From: Litsea cubeba
Taxonomy: Eukaryota > Streptophyta > Magnoliopsida > Laurales > Lauraceae
Reading direction: 5' to 3'
Length of the DNA: 64,000 nt
Assembly: GCA_012931725.1 (NCBI GenBank)
Contig: CM022946.1
Coordinates: 72,964,269 to 73,028,268, forward strand
Each line of letters begins with the position of its first letter. Positions within the stretch are counted from its first letter, which is position 1. The notes beneath the pieces were generated by a model, which saw only the letters and a program-made list of their open reading frames with translations, did no database searches and was not told the DNA's origin. The position numbers were made by a program, and so were the translations under genes. Positions 33,658 through 45,884 of this stretch are shown here, in pieces.

Positions 33658-35468
33658 TGATGGACCGCGCTCATGCGCCTGGTCCTACCGAGGTCGGCGG
33701 ACGTGAGAGTCCGTTGGGTCCGACCCTTTCGTAACCGGGGGGCAAGGGCGTGCATCAACATTTCTTTTGTGTGGGTGTGCCAGATTTTCTATTTTACTTG
33801 GAATTACAAGTGGTGATCCGGAGATCAACCTTCGCAAGTAAAAAGGAAATCAACTTCTTTCAAGTTTTCCATTGCACATATATTTAAAAAAAGAGACATT
33901 TTCTTGATTTGCCATGAAAGGCGATTTTTTTTTGCATTTATAGCCGATTTTGGCGTTTATAGATGATTTTTGGCGTTTATAGCCGATTTTGGCGTTTATA
34001 GCCGTTTTACAATCCTTATCAATAATGAAAGACAAGAGTTGTGATTTTTGTCTCTTTTAAAAAAATAAAAACTACAATGAAAAGCAAGAAAAGGAGGATC
34101 TAACTTCTCAGGAGATTGTGGGGGGACCCGTTTAGATTGACGTTCGCAAGCCATATGTGGACTTCGCCATCATCCATGCAGATGAGAACAGAGGATGCTA
34201 TTGATTCGCTTAGCTTGGCTATAACCTCAGGTTTTTAGAGAACAAAGACCAAAAGGAGGTCCTATGTCCAATAAAAAGCCGAGTAGACGGGCTGAAAAGC
34301 CACGTCTAAGCCATTTGGAGGCAGAAGGAGAAGGCCAGGACCTTGGGGGGGTACCCCCTAAGGGACTTTTGTCACCTTGTAGCGGTGGTCGGTGTAAAAC
34401 TTCCGCAGAGTTTTCTCTCTTTTCCTTCTCTGAATTTCTGTGCTTTTTTCTGATCTGGGATCTATCTCGTTTTTCCGATTTTGCTGTTTTTTTATTCTTT
34501 TTTCTTCTGTATTTTTCCTTGACATTTTTGATTATTTATTGGCCTGATTTCCCTGCAGAAAACCTAATGAGAATCCTTGCATTTTATTTTGCAAATTTTC
34601 CAATTTTATGAGAAAGCCGAAGACTTTGTCGCGCATAGCTGCCGATTTTCCGTCAGAAGCTGAAACTGGGTCAAACGATGTCGGAATGACCTGAAATTTG
34701 GGGTGAAGCCTGCTGAGCAATAAATAAGACCAACCATAGGCTTTTGTTTGAGTTTTGAATCCGTTTGGGGTCCTATCACCAGTAGACTTGTTTTTATCGC
34801 GATGAAGATGTCACGGTTTGATGTGCGGTCAACCGATGTCCGATTGACTTGAAATTTGACAGGGAACCTATTGGAGTCATTTTAAGATGATCCATAGGCT
34901 CTGTCTTGGAAACCATGGTCCCGGAGAGCTTCACCGCCGAGAGGCCTGATTTGGCTTCTAAGCGTCAAACTATGGTCAAATGTTGTCGAAATGACCTGAA
35001 ATTTGACGTGTAGCCCTTCGTAAGCATTTTGAAGCCGTCCATGTGCTCTTTCCTGATGAGTCATGGCCTCGGTGGTTCTCGCCGCCGAGAGGCTTGATTT
35101 AGCTGTTCGAGGGTTGATGTAGGGTCAAACGTTGTCGGTTTGACTCGGAACTTGACGTGGAGCCTTTTGTTGAAAATATTTTGAGACCATCCATCGGCTC
35201 CGATCGAAGATTTGGTGTCTCCGATGCTTTCGCCGCCGGGAGCTCCTTTTCAGTTGCCAGAGAAGCGAAGTTAGGCCAAATGATTTTGAAATGGCCCGAA
35301 ACTTCTTGTGTATTCCTCTTTTGGCTGTCTTGAAGGATCTTGCAGTTTTTGTTTAGTTCTGACAAGATTTGATTTTTTGGAAGTAGCATTGCCTATTTAT
35401 GGCAGGTTGCGACTTCATGTAGCTCTTTGGATCTTGAAGAGGCAAAGTGACATTTTTTGGTGTCAACA
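33658..35468 (-). repeat. 3' LTR of element B (1811 bp)
   Basis: This is the left copy in the window, similar throughout to 57931-59734. It lacks the roughly 870-bp segment with the GC minisatellite and TATA box present in A. It retains the GGCTATAAA repeat (about 33940-34010). Confidence 0.93.
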
Positions 35469-35481
35469 AATGCCCCCTCGA
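35469..35481 (-). other. polypurine tract of element B
   Basis: On the minus strand CGAGGGGGCATTT abuts the 3' LTR at 35468, identical to that of element A. Confidence 0.65.
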
Positions 35482-35644
35482 GGTACAGCGACGAGTTGCT
35501 TATCATTTGTAGTCGATGTGCCTCGAAGAGATTTATGAAGGAGAGCCTGTGACTTGACCAAGAGTCTTTGAGCAGTCTTTCTTTTTGGTATTTGTAGCCT
35601 TTTGAGCTTCCAGGGGAATTTTATGGTAGAGAAAGGGCTCACAT

Positions 35645-36686
35645 TGTTAGATATCGCGATCACTGAGAGGGGGGGGGTGAATCAATGATTCCTTAAAAAC
35701 AGGTCCAATTTAACAACAAAAGCAAATCAAATCACACAAGGACACCAGATTTAACGTGGTTCACCAAAAGGCTACGTCCACGGTTCAAAGACTGTCCGAA
35801 CACCGATCCGGAACAGGTCTGAATCTATTTAGTCGCACCAACGACAAAGAGCACCAACCCTTAGATTTCAGATAGCACCAACTATCTAGGAAGCACCTAC
35901 TCCCTTTACAATTTATCTGCACCAACAGATAGGATCACCAAACCCCTAACACCAAGCACCAACTTGATGTTCTACAGAATTAAAGTAGAGAACTTTTCTA
36001 CAGCCCTTCCCCTCTATAATCTCTCTCTCTCAATCCCTTACAAATTGAAATTTAAAGCATAAAAAAGAGAGACACTTATCTATGGACGAATCACCATCTT
36101 CATGAGCACATTCTCGTCCACACTTGCTGTAAAAACTTGCAGCACAACAGCACACTGCAGCGCCTTCTTCTCCAATCACTCTTCTCTCCAAAACTCTCTC
36201 TTTTTGTTCTCTCTTCTCTTCTGTACACTTGAAAACGAACCAATCAAGCCTTTATATAGATTATGGTAACCCTAAAGAGTGTTTAAATTAGGCTAGAATT
36301 CGTTTAGAAAGAGTCCCAAACGAAATACATAAGATTCCTGAATTTTCGTGCACAACTTCTATTTCTGCGCAATTCTGGTTCCCGTGCTCGGTCGACCGCA
36401 TGGGCCTCGGTCGACCGGCGACACACTGTGGCAACAATTAACTGGGAGCTATCTGTCATGCCCGGTCGACCGCGTGGGGTCCTCGGTCGACCGGCCACAC
36501 TGCTTCAGGAATTCTGATTCCTGAACTGTTTTAGCTCTGTTTTCTCTTTGAAGCTCTATCAATACCACACTATCAACACCACACTTGTGACATTGTGTTG
36601 ACAATAATTCCAACATAAAATGATACTTGAGATACTAAACACTTCAATGCTTCATAAGACTTCTCAAGTCATCTCAAATTCCAACA
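35645..36686 (-). repeat. 3' LTR of the copia element
   Basis: It is colinear with 41907-42948 at identical length. TATA box on the minus strand at 36251-36258 (TATATAAA). U3 carries four copies of GGTCGACCG (about 36390-36500) upstream of it. Confidence 0.95.
36390..36500. repeat. CGGTCGACCG palindrome array in copia U3
   Basis: Copies of TCGGTCGACCG lie at about 36389, 36408, 36463 and 36483. The 5' LTR has the same set at about 42650-42755, where one copy reads CAGTCGACCG. All are 130-250 bp upstream of the LTR TATA box, a position typical of enhancer-like sites. Confidence 0.75.
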
Positions 36687-36700
36687 ATCTCCCCCTTTGG
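36687..36700 (-). other. polypurine tract of copia element
   Basis: CCAAAGGGGGAGAT on the minus strand abuts the 3' LTR. This is a strong purine run in the expected place. Confidence 0.85.
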
Positions 36701-37011
36701 AATTGTTGGCAACACTTGGAACTTCAACACTTGGAACACTTTGAACCAGTTGACCTTCATGAAGCTTCTTCAGAACCATAAACTCCCCCTGTCTTAAAAA
36801 ACCAACAGAATCAAGATCTTCACATTCTTGATACCAATCTCCCCCAAGCTATCATAGCATAACTTCTTGGCATAATTTATAATTTTCTCCTAGCATAGCT
36901 TTCTCCTAGCATAACACTTTCTCCCCCTTTGACAACAAGTCCAAAGGGACCAACCAAGGAGCGAATAAGATATTCAAGGAATACATTGCTCGCCCTTTTC
37001 AAGCACAACTC

Positions 37012-40000
37012 CTAAGGATTAGGAGAGTGAGTAACTCCTAATTTTTTCCGGAGATACTCGAAGACTTCCTTTGGCAGAGGTTTTGTGAAGATATCAGCAA
37101 CTTGCTCAGTAGTTGGAACATATTCCAACTTTACCTCACCGTCTGCAACCTTTTCCTTGAGAAAGTGATAGCGGATTGCAACATGCTTCGTTCTAGAATG
37201 CTGAACAGGATTCTTAGAGATGTGAATTGCACTTGTGTTGTCACAGAGGATCGGCGTAGGATCCGTTGTTGGAACTCCTAGATCAGAGAGCATTTGCCGC
37301 ATCCATAACACTTGCGTACAACAAGTTGCCGCTGCAATATATTCCGCTTCCGCTGTAGAAAGGGATACTGAATCTTGTTTCTTACTGTGCCATGACACCA
37401 ACCTTTCACCGAGATAGAATGCACCACCGCTTGTACTCTTGCGATCATCTATACATCCAGCCCAATCGGCGTCAGAGTATGCAACAAGAGTGAAGGATTT
37501 ACCTTTAGGATACCAAATACCAAGCTCCATGGTACCTTTCAGATATCGAAATATCCTTTTTACTGCTGTAAGGTGCGTCTCAGTTGGTGATGCTTGAAAT
37601 CGAGCCACCATACATACTGCTTGCAGAAGATCCAGTCTTGTAGCAGTCAAATAAAGCAAGCTGCCTATCATAGAACGATGAGTGGTGTGATCAACGGACG
37701 AACCCTTATCATCTTTGCTTAGCTTTGTGTTCGTAGTCATTGGTGTGCTCACTGGCTTGCTGTCTTCCATGTTAAAATGCTTTAGCATTTCCTTGATGTA
37801 TTTCATCTGTGATATGAAGATACCATGTTTCAGCTGCTGAACTTGTAAACCAAGGAAGTACTTTAGTTCTCCAAGCATTGACATCTCAAATTCTTTCTTC
37901 ATCTCTTCAGCAAAATTCCTGCACATTTCCTCATCATTGCCACCAAAGATTATGTCATCGACATAAACAATGACAACCAGCTGTTTGCTCAACTCTGTTT
38001 TGACATAAAGATTGCTATCAACCAGTCCTTTTCCAAAGCCGATCTTGCGGAGATAGAGGTCCAGCCTTGCATACCACGCCCTTGGCGCTTGTTTCAACCC
38101 ATAAAGAGCCTTTTTCAACTTGCACACTAGGTCTGAATTTTTGCTAATGAGAAAACCATCAGGTTGCTCAATGTAGACCTCTTCTTCAAGTAATCCATTC
38201 AAGAAGGCTGACTTTACATCCATCTGAAATACCTTGAAGTTTTTGTATGCAGCCAATGCAAGAAACATATGAATGGCTTCCAGACGAGCCACTGGTGCAA
38301 AGGTCTCTTCAAAATCCATGCCTTCAACTTGAGCATAGCCTTTACAAACCAACCTTGCTTTGTTTCGTATGACCTGACCATCTTCATTCAGCTTATTCCG
38401 AAAGACCCATTTAGTACCAATAACATTCTTATCGGTAGGCCTAGAAACTAGTTCCCATGTGGAGTTCTTCTCAATTTGCTCCAACTCCTCATGCATAGCT
38501 TTCAACCAACTTTCATCGAGACTGGCTTCAGCCACAGTCTTGGGTTCAATGGTGGACACAAGTGAGTAATTGCTAACTACACTTTGTCTTGTTTTAACAC
38601 CGGCCTCAGGATCTCCAATGATTTGATCCTTAGGGTGTTGCTCTACCCAAGTACTTTTCTTTCTAGGTGTAGCATCCTCTGAGTCATCCTTTGATTTCTC
38701 AGAATCATTAGGTTCAGCCACTTCATCATCAATCTCACTCGAGTCCTCATAAACTGGACTGTCATAATGAGTTACATTCTTTGATTCACGGTTTTCATCA
38801 ATTCTAACATCGGCACTTTCTATGATTTTTCTGGTCCTTTTGTTAAGACATCTGTAAGCCTTACTAGAGGAGGAGTAACCCAGAAATATACCTTCATCAG
38901 CTCTTTCTTCAAATTTGCCCGGATTTTGTTCAAGACGTTTGATGTAACACTTGCTACCGAAGACTCTGGAGTGCTTGACTGTTGCTTTTCTCCCAAACCA
39001 TAGCTCATAAGGAGTTTTGTCTTCATGTGGCCTGATCAAGCATCGATTCTGAATGTATACAGCCGTATGGATTGCCTCCTTCCAGTATTTGTCAGCTAGC
39101 TTACTCTCAGTTAGCATTGTGCGAGCCATCTCTTGCACGGTGCGATTTTTCCGTTCCACAACTCCATTTTGCTGTGGAGTTCTAGGGGCTGAATATTGTC
39201 TTTGAATGCCATGGTGCTCACAATAGTTAGTGAACTCTTCAGATGTGAATTCACCGCCTCGATCAGACCTTAAAATCTTGATACGTTTTCCAAGCATATT
39301 TTCAACCTGTGCTTTGAACACTTTAAAACGATCAAGTGCTTGATGTTTATGCTTAAGAAACAATACCCATGTCATACGAGTGTAATCATCAATGCATAAC
39401 ATAAAATACTTATCCCCATTGGTGCTTTGAGTTCGCATCGGTCCACAGAGATCAGTGTGCACCAGCTCAAGAGGTTTCTTTGAATGATGCTCCTTTGACT
39501 TGAACATTACCCTCGTTTGCTTTCCCTTTTGGCAAGAATCGTTAATGGGGTTGGAAGGCTTTTCAACTGTAGACATACCTCTGACAGCCTTTGAATTGCA
39601 AATCTTTGACATGATATCAAAGTTTAGATGCCCAAGGCGTTTGTGCCACAACCAACTTTCCTCTGTCCGACTCATCAAGCAAGTCTTTTCAGCTCCATCT
39701 GACAATGTATAGAGATTTCCAGCAGTCCTAGATCCAGTAGCCACTGTTTTAGCCGTTGCTACACTTCTTGATAGCAAACCCATTCTTAGTGAAGACAACT
39801 TCGTGGCCTTTGTCACAGATCTGGCTCACACTAAGCAAGTTGTGTCTCAGTCCGGACACATATAAGACCTCGTCTGATCTGATCGTGTTTGCCTTTAGCT
39901 GAACAACACCTTTTCTGCAGATTTTGGCACCATCATTGTTACCAAACTTCACTGATCCGCCTTCATAGTGCTGTAATTTGACGAATTTTTCCTTATCACC

Positions 40001-41839
40001 TGTCATATGGCTTGAACAGCCACTATCAAGGACCCATGGTGCTGCCTTCTTTTGTGCATTGAATGCCGTTTGCACAATCAGAGATTCCTTGGAATTATCT
40101 TCCCTTTTCTTTGCCCTCCATACCTTAACTAACTTGGGTTTCTTTTCAGCCTGAAATTGGTTAGCAATAGGCAACCTACAATCCCTAGTCAAGTGTCCAT
40201 AATTATGACACTTATAGCACTCAATTTTGTGGCTGTTTAGGATTGAAAAAGGGTTCCTAGTCACTAATGGACTGTTTCTAACATAGAATCTACAATCAGC
40301 TCTTTTATGTCCATATCTATTACAATGATAACAGTAACCATAAAATTTGAATCTTCTTTGTGGCTGGTTAATCTTCATTTCCTTTCTTACTTGAATGGAC
40401 TCTTTTCTAGGCTGGGTGGGCTTCACAGGTTTTGTCTTTTCAGGAGGTGTAATCTTAGAGGATTCTCCATTCTCAAATCCTAGACCAAATTTGAAGTGAG
40501 AAAGCCTTTGAACTTTCAGTATTTCATTTAGCTTCAATGTTCCATTGATTGCTTGGAATTCCTTGAGCTTTTGATTCATTTGTATATTTTCAGTCCTTGC
40601 TCCAAGGATTTCATTCTCAAGTTTCACCACTTCCTCAGTTTTGGTACTGATTTGTATTTCTAGGACTTCTACCATTCTTTTATATTTTTCAACTTGAGTT
40701 TTCAAAGCAATAACTGAACTTTCAGATTCATGAAGAAGTTTCAGATTTCTCTTACTTGTTTTTCGTTCCATGCTAAGCTCCTCAAGTGCAGCAATGAGTT
40801 CTTCTTCAAGATTGACCTTAGCCTCCTCTTCCTCTTCCGGCTCTTGCTCCTCTTCTTCTTCAACAGTAACCATGAAGAGAGCTTCAGTTGCCTCGGCTGA
40901 TTCATCATCGTCTGAAGTTTCAGACGTGCTGTCATTATATTGACTGATGAAGCTTTTTGCTTTGCCCCTCTTTCTGAAATTTTTCTTCCATTTACTCTTA
41001 TCAACATAAGAGTCATCATCATTGTTTTCTTTCAGCGGACACTTCGCATCAAAGTGACCAACACCACCACAATTGAAGCATTTAAAGGGTAGCTTCCCTT
41101 TGTACTTTCCATTGCTTCCTTTCTTCAGCTTTCTAACTAATTGAGCCTCAAGCTCATCATCATCAGTATCAGCATCATGACCAGCAGTCTCTTTTCCCTT
41201 TTTCTAAACTTTGAAGGCCGCTTCTCTATCAGATGAAGACGTCTTACCTATGCGCATCTCATAGGCAGTGAGTGAACCATGCAACTCATCCATGGTAAAT
41301 TCATTCAGATCCTTGGCTTCTTCTATGGCTGAGACTTTTGAATCAAACCGGGGAAGAAGAGATCTTAGAACCTTTTTGACGATGACTGGTTCTGTAATCT
41401 CCTCCCCTAGTCCACGAATGTCATTCGTGACTTCATTGACTCGTTGCATATACGAGTCAACATTCTCGCTTTCCTCCATGCGAAGAGACCCGAATTGAGA
41501 GCGATGAGTTTGCGATTTCGCTTCTTTGATCTTCTCATCTCCTTCATGAATGCTTTTCAACTTGTCCCATATTTCCTTGGCTGTTTTGCATGCAATTACT
41601 TTGACCAGCTCGCTGTCCACAAGGCCACTAAAGAGTGCATTCTGCGCCTTGGAGTCGTTGTCTGCTAACTTCTTCGTCGTAGCATCAGTGGGTACGATGG
41701 CAATATTGTAATCGACTCTAACGGTCTCCCAGACATCATAGCCAAGTGATTTGATGAAAGCCTGCATTCTGATCTTCCAGAAGGAGTAATTAGAACCATC
41801 AAACAAAGGTGCTTTCTTATTCCCTGTATTGGTTGCCAT
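37012..41839 (-). pseudogene. gag-pol: copia gag-pol polyprotein (one nonsense codon, one frameshift)
   Basis: The start is ATG at 41839. Gag has a copia-type capsid region (PLFDGSNYSFWKIRM; DKLKSIHEGDEKIKEAKSQ) and three CCHC knuckles (CFNCGGVGHFDAKC; CYHCNRYGHKRADC; CYKCHNYGHLTRDC). An acidic, coiled-coil-like stretch lies between the first knuckle and the other two. Protease: LDSGCSSHMTGD. Integrase: WHKRLGHL, HTDLCGP, RSDRGGEF and NGVVERKN. RT: QMDVKSAFLNG and VYVDDIIFGGN. RNase H: YSDADWAGCIDDRKSTSG and LSTAEAEYIAA. A TAG at 41204-41206 separates capsid from the rest in the same frame. A one-base shift near 39750 lies between protease and integrase. From 39816 to the stop at 37012 the INT-RT-RH part is completely open. 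It might be nearly functional; the two lesions could also be consensus errors. Confidence 0.93.
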
Positions 41840-41892
41840 GTGATTTGACAAGAGATCACCCTTAGCGTGTTAAGCTTATCAAGGGAAACTTT

Positions 41893-41904
41893 GCTCGGAT
41901 ACCA
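41893..41904 (-). other. primer-binding site of copia element
   Basis: TGGTATCCGAGC on the minus strand lies two bases from the 5' LTR. It differs at one position from the initiator-tRNA-Met site TGGTATCAGAGC. Confidence 0.85.
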
Positions 41905-41906
41905 AT

Positions 41907-42948
41907 TGTTAGATATCGCGATCACTGAGAGGGGGGGTGAATCAGTGATTCCTTAAAAACAGGTCCAATTTAACAACAAAAGCAAATCAAATCACACAAG
42001 GACACCAGATTTAACGTGGTTCACCAAAAGGCTACGTCCACGGTTCAAAGACTGTCCGAACACCGATCCGGAACAGGTCTGAATCTATTTAGTCGCACCA
42101 ACGACAAAGAGCACCAACCCTTAGGTTTCAGATAGCACCAACTATCTAGGATGCACCTACTCCCTTTACAATTTATCTGCACCAACAGATAGGATCACCA
42201 AACCCCTAACACCAAACACCAACTTGATGTTCTACAGCATTAAAGTAGAGAACTTTTCTACAGCCCTTCCCCTCTACAATCTCTCTCTCTCTCAATCCCT
42301 TACAAATTGAAATTTAAAGCATAAAAAAGAGAGACACTTATCTATGGACGAATCACCATCTTCATGAGCACATTCTCGTCCACACTTGCTGTAGAAACTT
42401 GCAGCACAACAGCACACAGCAGCGCCTTCTTCTCCAATCACTCTTCTCTCCAAAACTCTCTCTTTTTGTTCTCTCTTCTCTTCTGTACACTTGAAAACGA
42501 ACCAATCAAGCCTTTATATAGGTTATGGTAACCCTAAAGAGTGTTTAAATTAGGCTAGAATTCGTTTAGAAAGAGTCCCAAACGAAATACATAAGATTCC
42601 TGAATTTTCGTGCACAACTTCTATTTCTGCGCAATTCTGGTTCCCGTGCTCGGTCGACCGCATGGGCCCCGGTCGACCGGCGACACACTGTGGCAACAAT
42701 TAACTGGGAGCTATCTGTCATGCCCGGTCGACCGCGTGGGGTCCTCAGTCGACCGGCCACACTGCTTCAGGAATTCTGATTCCTGAACTGTTTTAGCTCT
42801 GTTTTCTCTTTGAAGCTCTATCAATACCACACTATCAACACCACACTTGTGACATTGTGTTGACAATAATTCCAACATAAAATGATACTTGAGATACTAA
42901 ACACTTCAATGCTTCATAAGACTTCTCAAGTCATCTCAAATTCCAACA
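41907..42948 (-). repeat. 5' LTR of the copia element
   Basis: It is the same length as the 3' LTR, with a TATATAAA box on the minus strand at 42513-42520. Differences noticed include the G-run length at 41931-41937 and single bases near 42125 and 42747. Confidence 0.95.
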
Positions 42949-42953
42949 CACAT

Positions 42954-43235
42954 ACCATCTCGAGGCAAAGTTTTGAAGATGACATCGGGGATGTGGATTT
43001 GGGTTTTGACCTTGTGACCTAACACGCTGTATGTGGCAGGTTAGGGGGTCAGGTTTGGTTTTGACCGTGTGACCCAACAAACTGTATGTGGAATGTTGGG
43101 GGATCAATTTTGGTTTTGATATTTTGACCTAACAGGCTGTATGTGGCATGTTAGGGGATCAGGTTTTGGTTTTTGGTTTTGTTCTTGTGACCTAAAAAGC
43201 TGTATGTGGCAAGTTAGGGAACCAGGATTTGGTTT
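42954..43235. repeat. ~60-bp tandem repeat (element B)
   Basis: Inverted counterpart of 27945-28165, with units like GACCTAACAGGCTGTATGTGGCANGTTAGGGG. Four to five units occur here. Confidence 0.8.
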
Positions 43236-43539
43236 GATTTTTGTGGAATGTCAATTTCAAGATTTTGGCTCAATTTGGTAGATGAGGCTGGATGGTTTAT
43301 TTTTGGAAGCTCATGGGGCTTAGAATTCTTTTTTGTATGGTCGAATCAACTCAAAAGAGGCATGGAACCATTTTTGTATACTCTTGGTAAGAGGGATTTC
43401 TCTTTGACTAAAAGCCCAAAAAAATTTTTTTTTTTTAAAGTGCCTAGGTGGTCAAACCTGGCTCATATGGGCTAACCCATGGGACCTTAAGCTTTTGAAA
43501 TGGCTTAGATCTCATATGGTGTCATTTTTTTAAAGAATA

Positions 43540-43785
43540 TCCAAAAATATCTCATTTGGATAGAGAATATCTAAGAATATCTTTACTTGGAGAGAATCTC
43601 TCATGTTCCCCTTATTTTGGGAGAGAATATCTCAAGATATCTTTCTTTTGGGAAAGATTAATCCTTCATTGATCCTATCTTTTGGGAGAAAATCTCTCAT
43701 TGGTTTCTTTTTGGGAGAGAATCCCTCAAGATATCTTTCATTTGGGAAAGAATCTTTCTAATCTCTTTCTTTTGGTAAGGTTACT
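43540..43785. repeat. ATATCTTTCTTTTGGGA repeats upstream of antisense gene (element B)
   Basis: Inverted counterpart of the block at 27390-27625. It lies just upstream of the TATA box at 43837. Confidence 0.75.
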
Positions 43786-43836
43786 AATTAGTAACACTTA
43801 CCTCTTTCTTCTTTCCTTCTTTGGTTTGCTCTCTTT

Positions 43837-43843
43837 TATAAAA
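43837..43843 (+). promoter_or_regulatory. TATA box of the antisense gene (element B)
   Basis: TATAAAAGCAAGGAGGAGG lies about 125 bp upstream of the ATG at 43966. The box and its downstream context match element A. Confidence 0.7.
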
Positions 43844-43965
43844 GCAAGGAGGAGGTTGGATCTCTTGCTCTTATCGCTTTCTTTGGCAACAATCCCAAGA
43901 GGGCTTCAAGACCAAGAGTTCTTCTTCTTCAAGATCTTCAAGACTTTTCTTCTTCTTCCCCATCA

Positions 43966-45551
43966 ATGGCTTCAACTAGGTTCCCTTTTTCAAGAAAACC
44001 CCATTGTAGGAAAAAAAAGTTCTTTCTTTTTTTTTATTTCTTTCTTTTTCTTTTCTTTTTTTTTCTCCACGTTTTTTTTTTCTTTTTCTTTTTCTTTGCA
44101 CGTGTTTTCTCCTTTTCTTTTTGTTTTTTTGCACTTCTTTTTTTTTGTGGGCCGTATGGACAGATCCGTACGGATCTGGCCGTACGGCCACGTGGCCTGT
44201 GGGCCATCCCTTTTTTTTCTTTTCTTTTTTTTTGTTTTCTTTCCCCCTTTTTTTTTGAGAAAGTTTCTTTTTCTTCTTTTTTTTTTCAACAGAGGAAGAC
44301 TTGGTGATGCCTGAGGTTCCAGTCGATGAGGTGGTGACGGATCCTGTCGGGGCACCTGAAGAAGAACCGAGGGACTCTAGAGTGAATCCAGAGTCTCCAA
44401 TTGGTATGACTTCTTTTGCTTTCTTTTTTTTTTTGTGTCTGTGACTTGGTTTGCTAACACTTTTCTTGCCAGCTGACTTGCCACAGGATTCCGATGACTT
44501 TGAACCATTGATGGACGCAAATGTTGATGATGCTTCCGATGAGTTCATGGAGGAAGAGAGTCTTCCGCCAGTCGTCGAAGAAGGTATTTTGTAGTGATAA
44601 CCCTGATAATGATTTTCAAACAGGATTATATTCATACCTTTTTGTGTTTCTTTGGCAGGTTTTGAAGTGACAGAGGAGAGTCTGTCGCTTCCTTCAGAAC
44701 CAAAGCAAGAGATGCCAAAGGTCGATCCAGAGGTAGAGACTCCTGGGACCAGTTCTGACAATGTTGAGAAGATACCTCGTGCTGAGATTCCTTCCCGAGT
44801 AGGAGCAGCTTCAACTGGAAAGAGTTCTTTTGTTACTTTTCCAACAGTTGATGACATGAGCTGCCGACCAACGGAGTTGGGCGAATCTTCAGTTGGGCCA
44901 TCTCTTCTTTTTGCGAAGAAGGTGGTGGTGCGAGTTCTGAGCTCTTGGATTGAGACTCTGCTTTCTGGGCACTTAGATGCCGGATTTGGGATGATCCAGC
45001 ATGTGCGTGAGATTCTTTGTGATGCCGAAGAGGCTGGTCTGGATGTCACAAGTGCCATGGCGATCGTTGATAGGATCATTGAGCTGGGTGACAGGTGGTT
45101 TGAGACCATGGGTTTTCCTGACGACCAGTTCTTCAAGGAGATGTTCCTGGACCCTGTGAATAAGGCTCAGTCTAATCTGGATGAGGCTACAGAAAGCAGG
45201 AAGCAGGTAGTCCGAGAGAAGAACTTAGAAGAGCTAAATATCATTGGGCTGACACATGACCTTAACATCCTTGATAGGGAGGTCGATGAGGCCAGGAAAC
45301 GTCTTGAGCATCTGCAGGCACAAGTCGCTGCCAAGTGGGCCGCAATAACAGAGGCTCGTGACAGGGAGAGTGATCTGATTCGCCGGGTTGTAGATGACCA
45401 TAGAGTTCTTAAAAGGAAGTCTGAAGGGTTACAGCCCACCCCAGCATCTCATGGCAAGTTCCTGAAGAAGCATGCCTTGGAATCCCTGATGGCTGAGGCC
45501 AAAAGTTTGCTTGAGGAGCTGAACTCTTGGCTGGAGACCATTTTTGATTAA
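43966..45551 (+). pseudogene. antisense gene of element B, PMD exon deleted
   Basis: Exon 1 is recognisable (ATGGCTTCAA, 43966-43975), but its donor reads CTAGGT in place of GTAAGT. Intron 1 then runs directly into the end of intron 2, so the 2.5-kb PMD exon is missing. Exons 3 (44293-44403), 4 (44473-44583) and 5 (44659-45551) keep GT-AG boundaries, phase-1 introns and a fully open frame to TAA 45549-45551. Exon 5 is 14 codons shorter than in A overall but has no nonsense codon. The product would be the acidic region and the coiled coil only. Because all introns are phase 1, loss of exon 2 does not by itself disrupt the frame. Whether it is expressed is unknown, since the donor change should block normal splicing of exon 1. 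Confidence 0.78.
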
Positions 45552-45589
45552 GCTCCTATTTTTTTTTTAACAGAAACCATCCTTCTTTT

Positions 45590-45840
45590 TTTTTTAGTAC
45601 CACTTGTATTTTTTTGGTACTTTTGTTTTTTTTTTAGTGCTTGTGAACACTTTCTTTTTTTTTTTTGGTACCACATGTATTTTTTTTTTGTACTCTTTTT
45701 TTTTGTTTTTTTGTTATCCCTACGCTCACTTGAATCTTTTTGTGATAAAAGTAATTGCTAAATGGGATGCCTCTTTTTTTTTCCCTACGCTCACTTAAAT
45801 CTTTTTGTGATAAAAGTAATTGCTAAATGGGATTTGATCA
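45590..45840. repeat. GGTACCACATGTATTTTTT repeats and GAGCGTAGGGATAACA duplication (element B)
   Basis: Inverted counterpart of 22330-22640, with T-rich units containing GTGCTTGTGAACAC and two copies of CCCTACGCTCACTTGAATC. Confidence 0.8.
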
Positions 45841-45884
45841 AAAGCTTGTCATTTTGTGAAAATCTTTTGTCAAATGATTGTTTT

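Larger units (their letters stand above)
35645..42948 (-). mobile_element. complete Ty1/copia retrotransposon nested in element B (7.3 kb)
   Basis: The LTRs are 1042 bp each (3' 35645-36686, 5' 41907-42948), start TGTTGGAATTTGAG and end CGCGATATCTAACA in minus orientation. They are flanked by a perfect 5-bp duplication CACAT (35640-35644 and 42949-42953). The PBS, polypurine tract and gag-pol in the order GAG-PR-INT-RT-RH are present. The few differences seen between the LTRs indicate a recent insertion. The lineage looks SIRE/Maximus- or Tork-like from the RNase H and the CCCCCCTCTCAGTG-type LTR end, but no envelope-like ORF is present. Confidence 0.96.

Noticed and set aside
43976..45136. 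386-codon minus-strand frame in element B
   Set aside because: It is the complementary-strand shadow of antisense exons 3-5 and the T-rich intron. The Lys/Glu-rich part is just poly-A/G.
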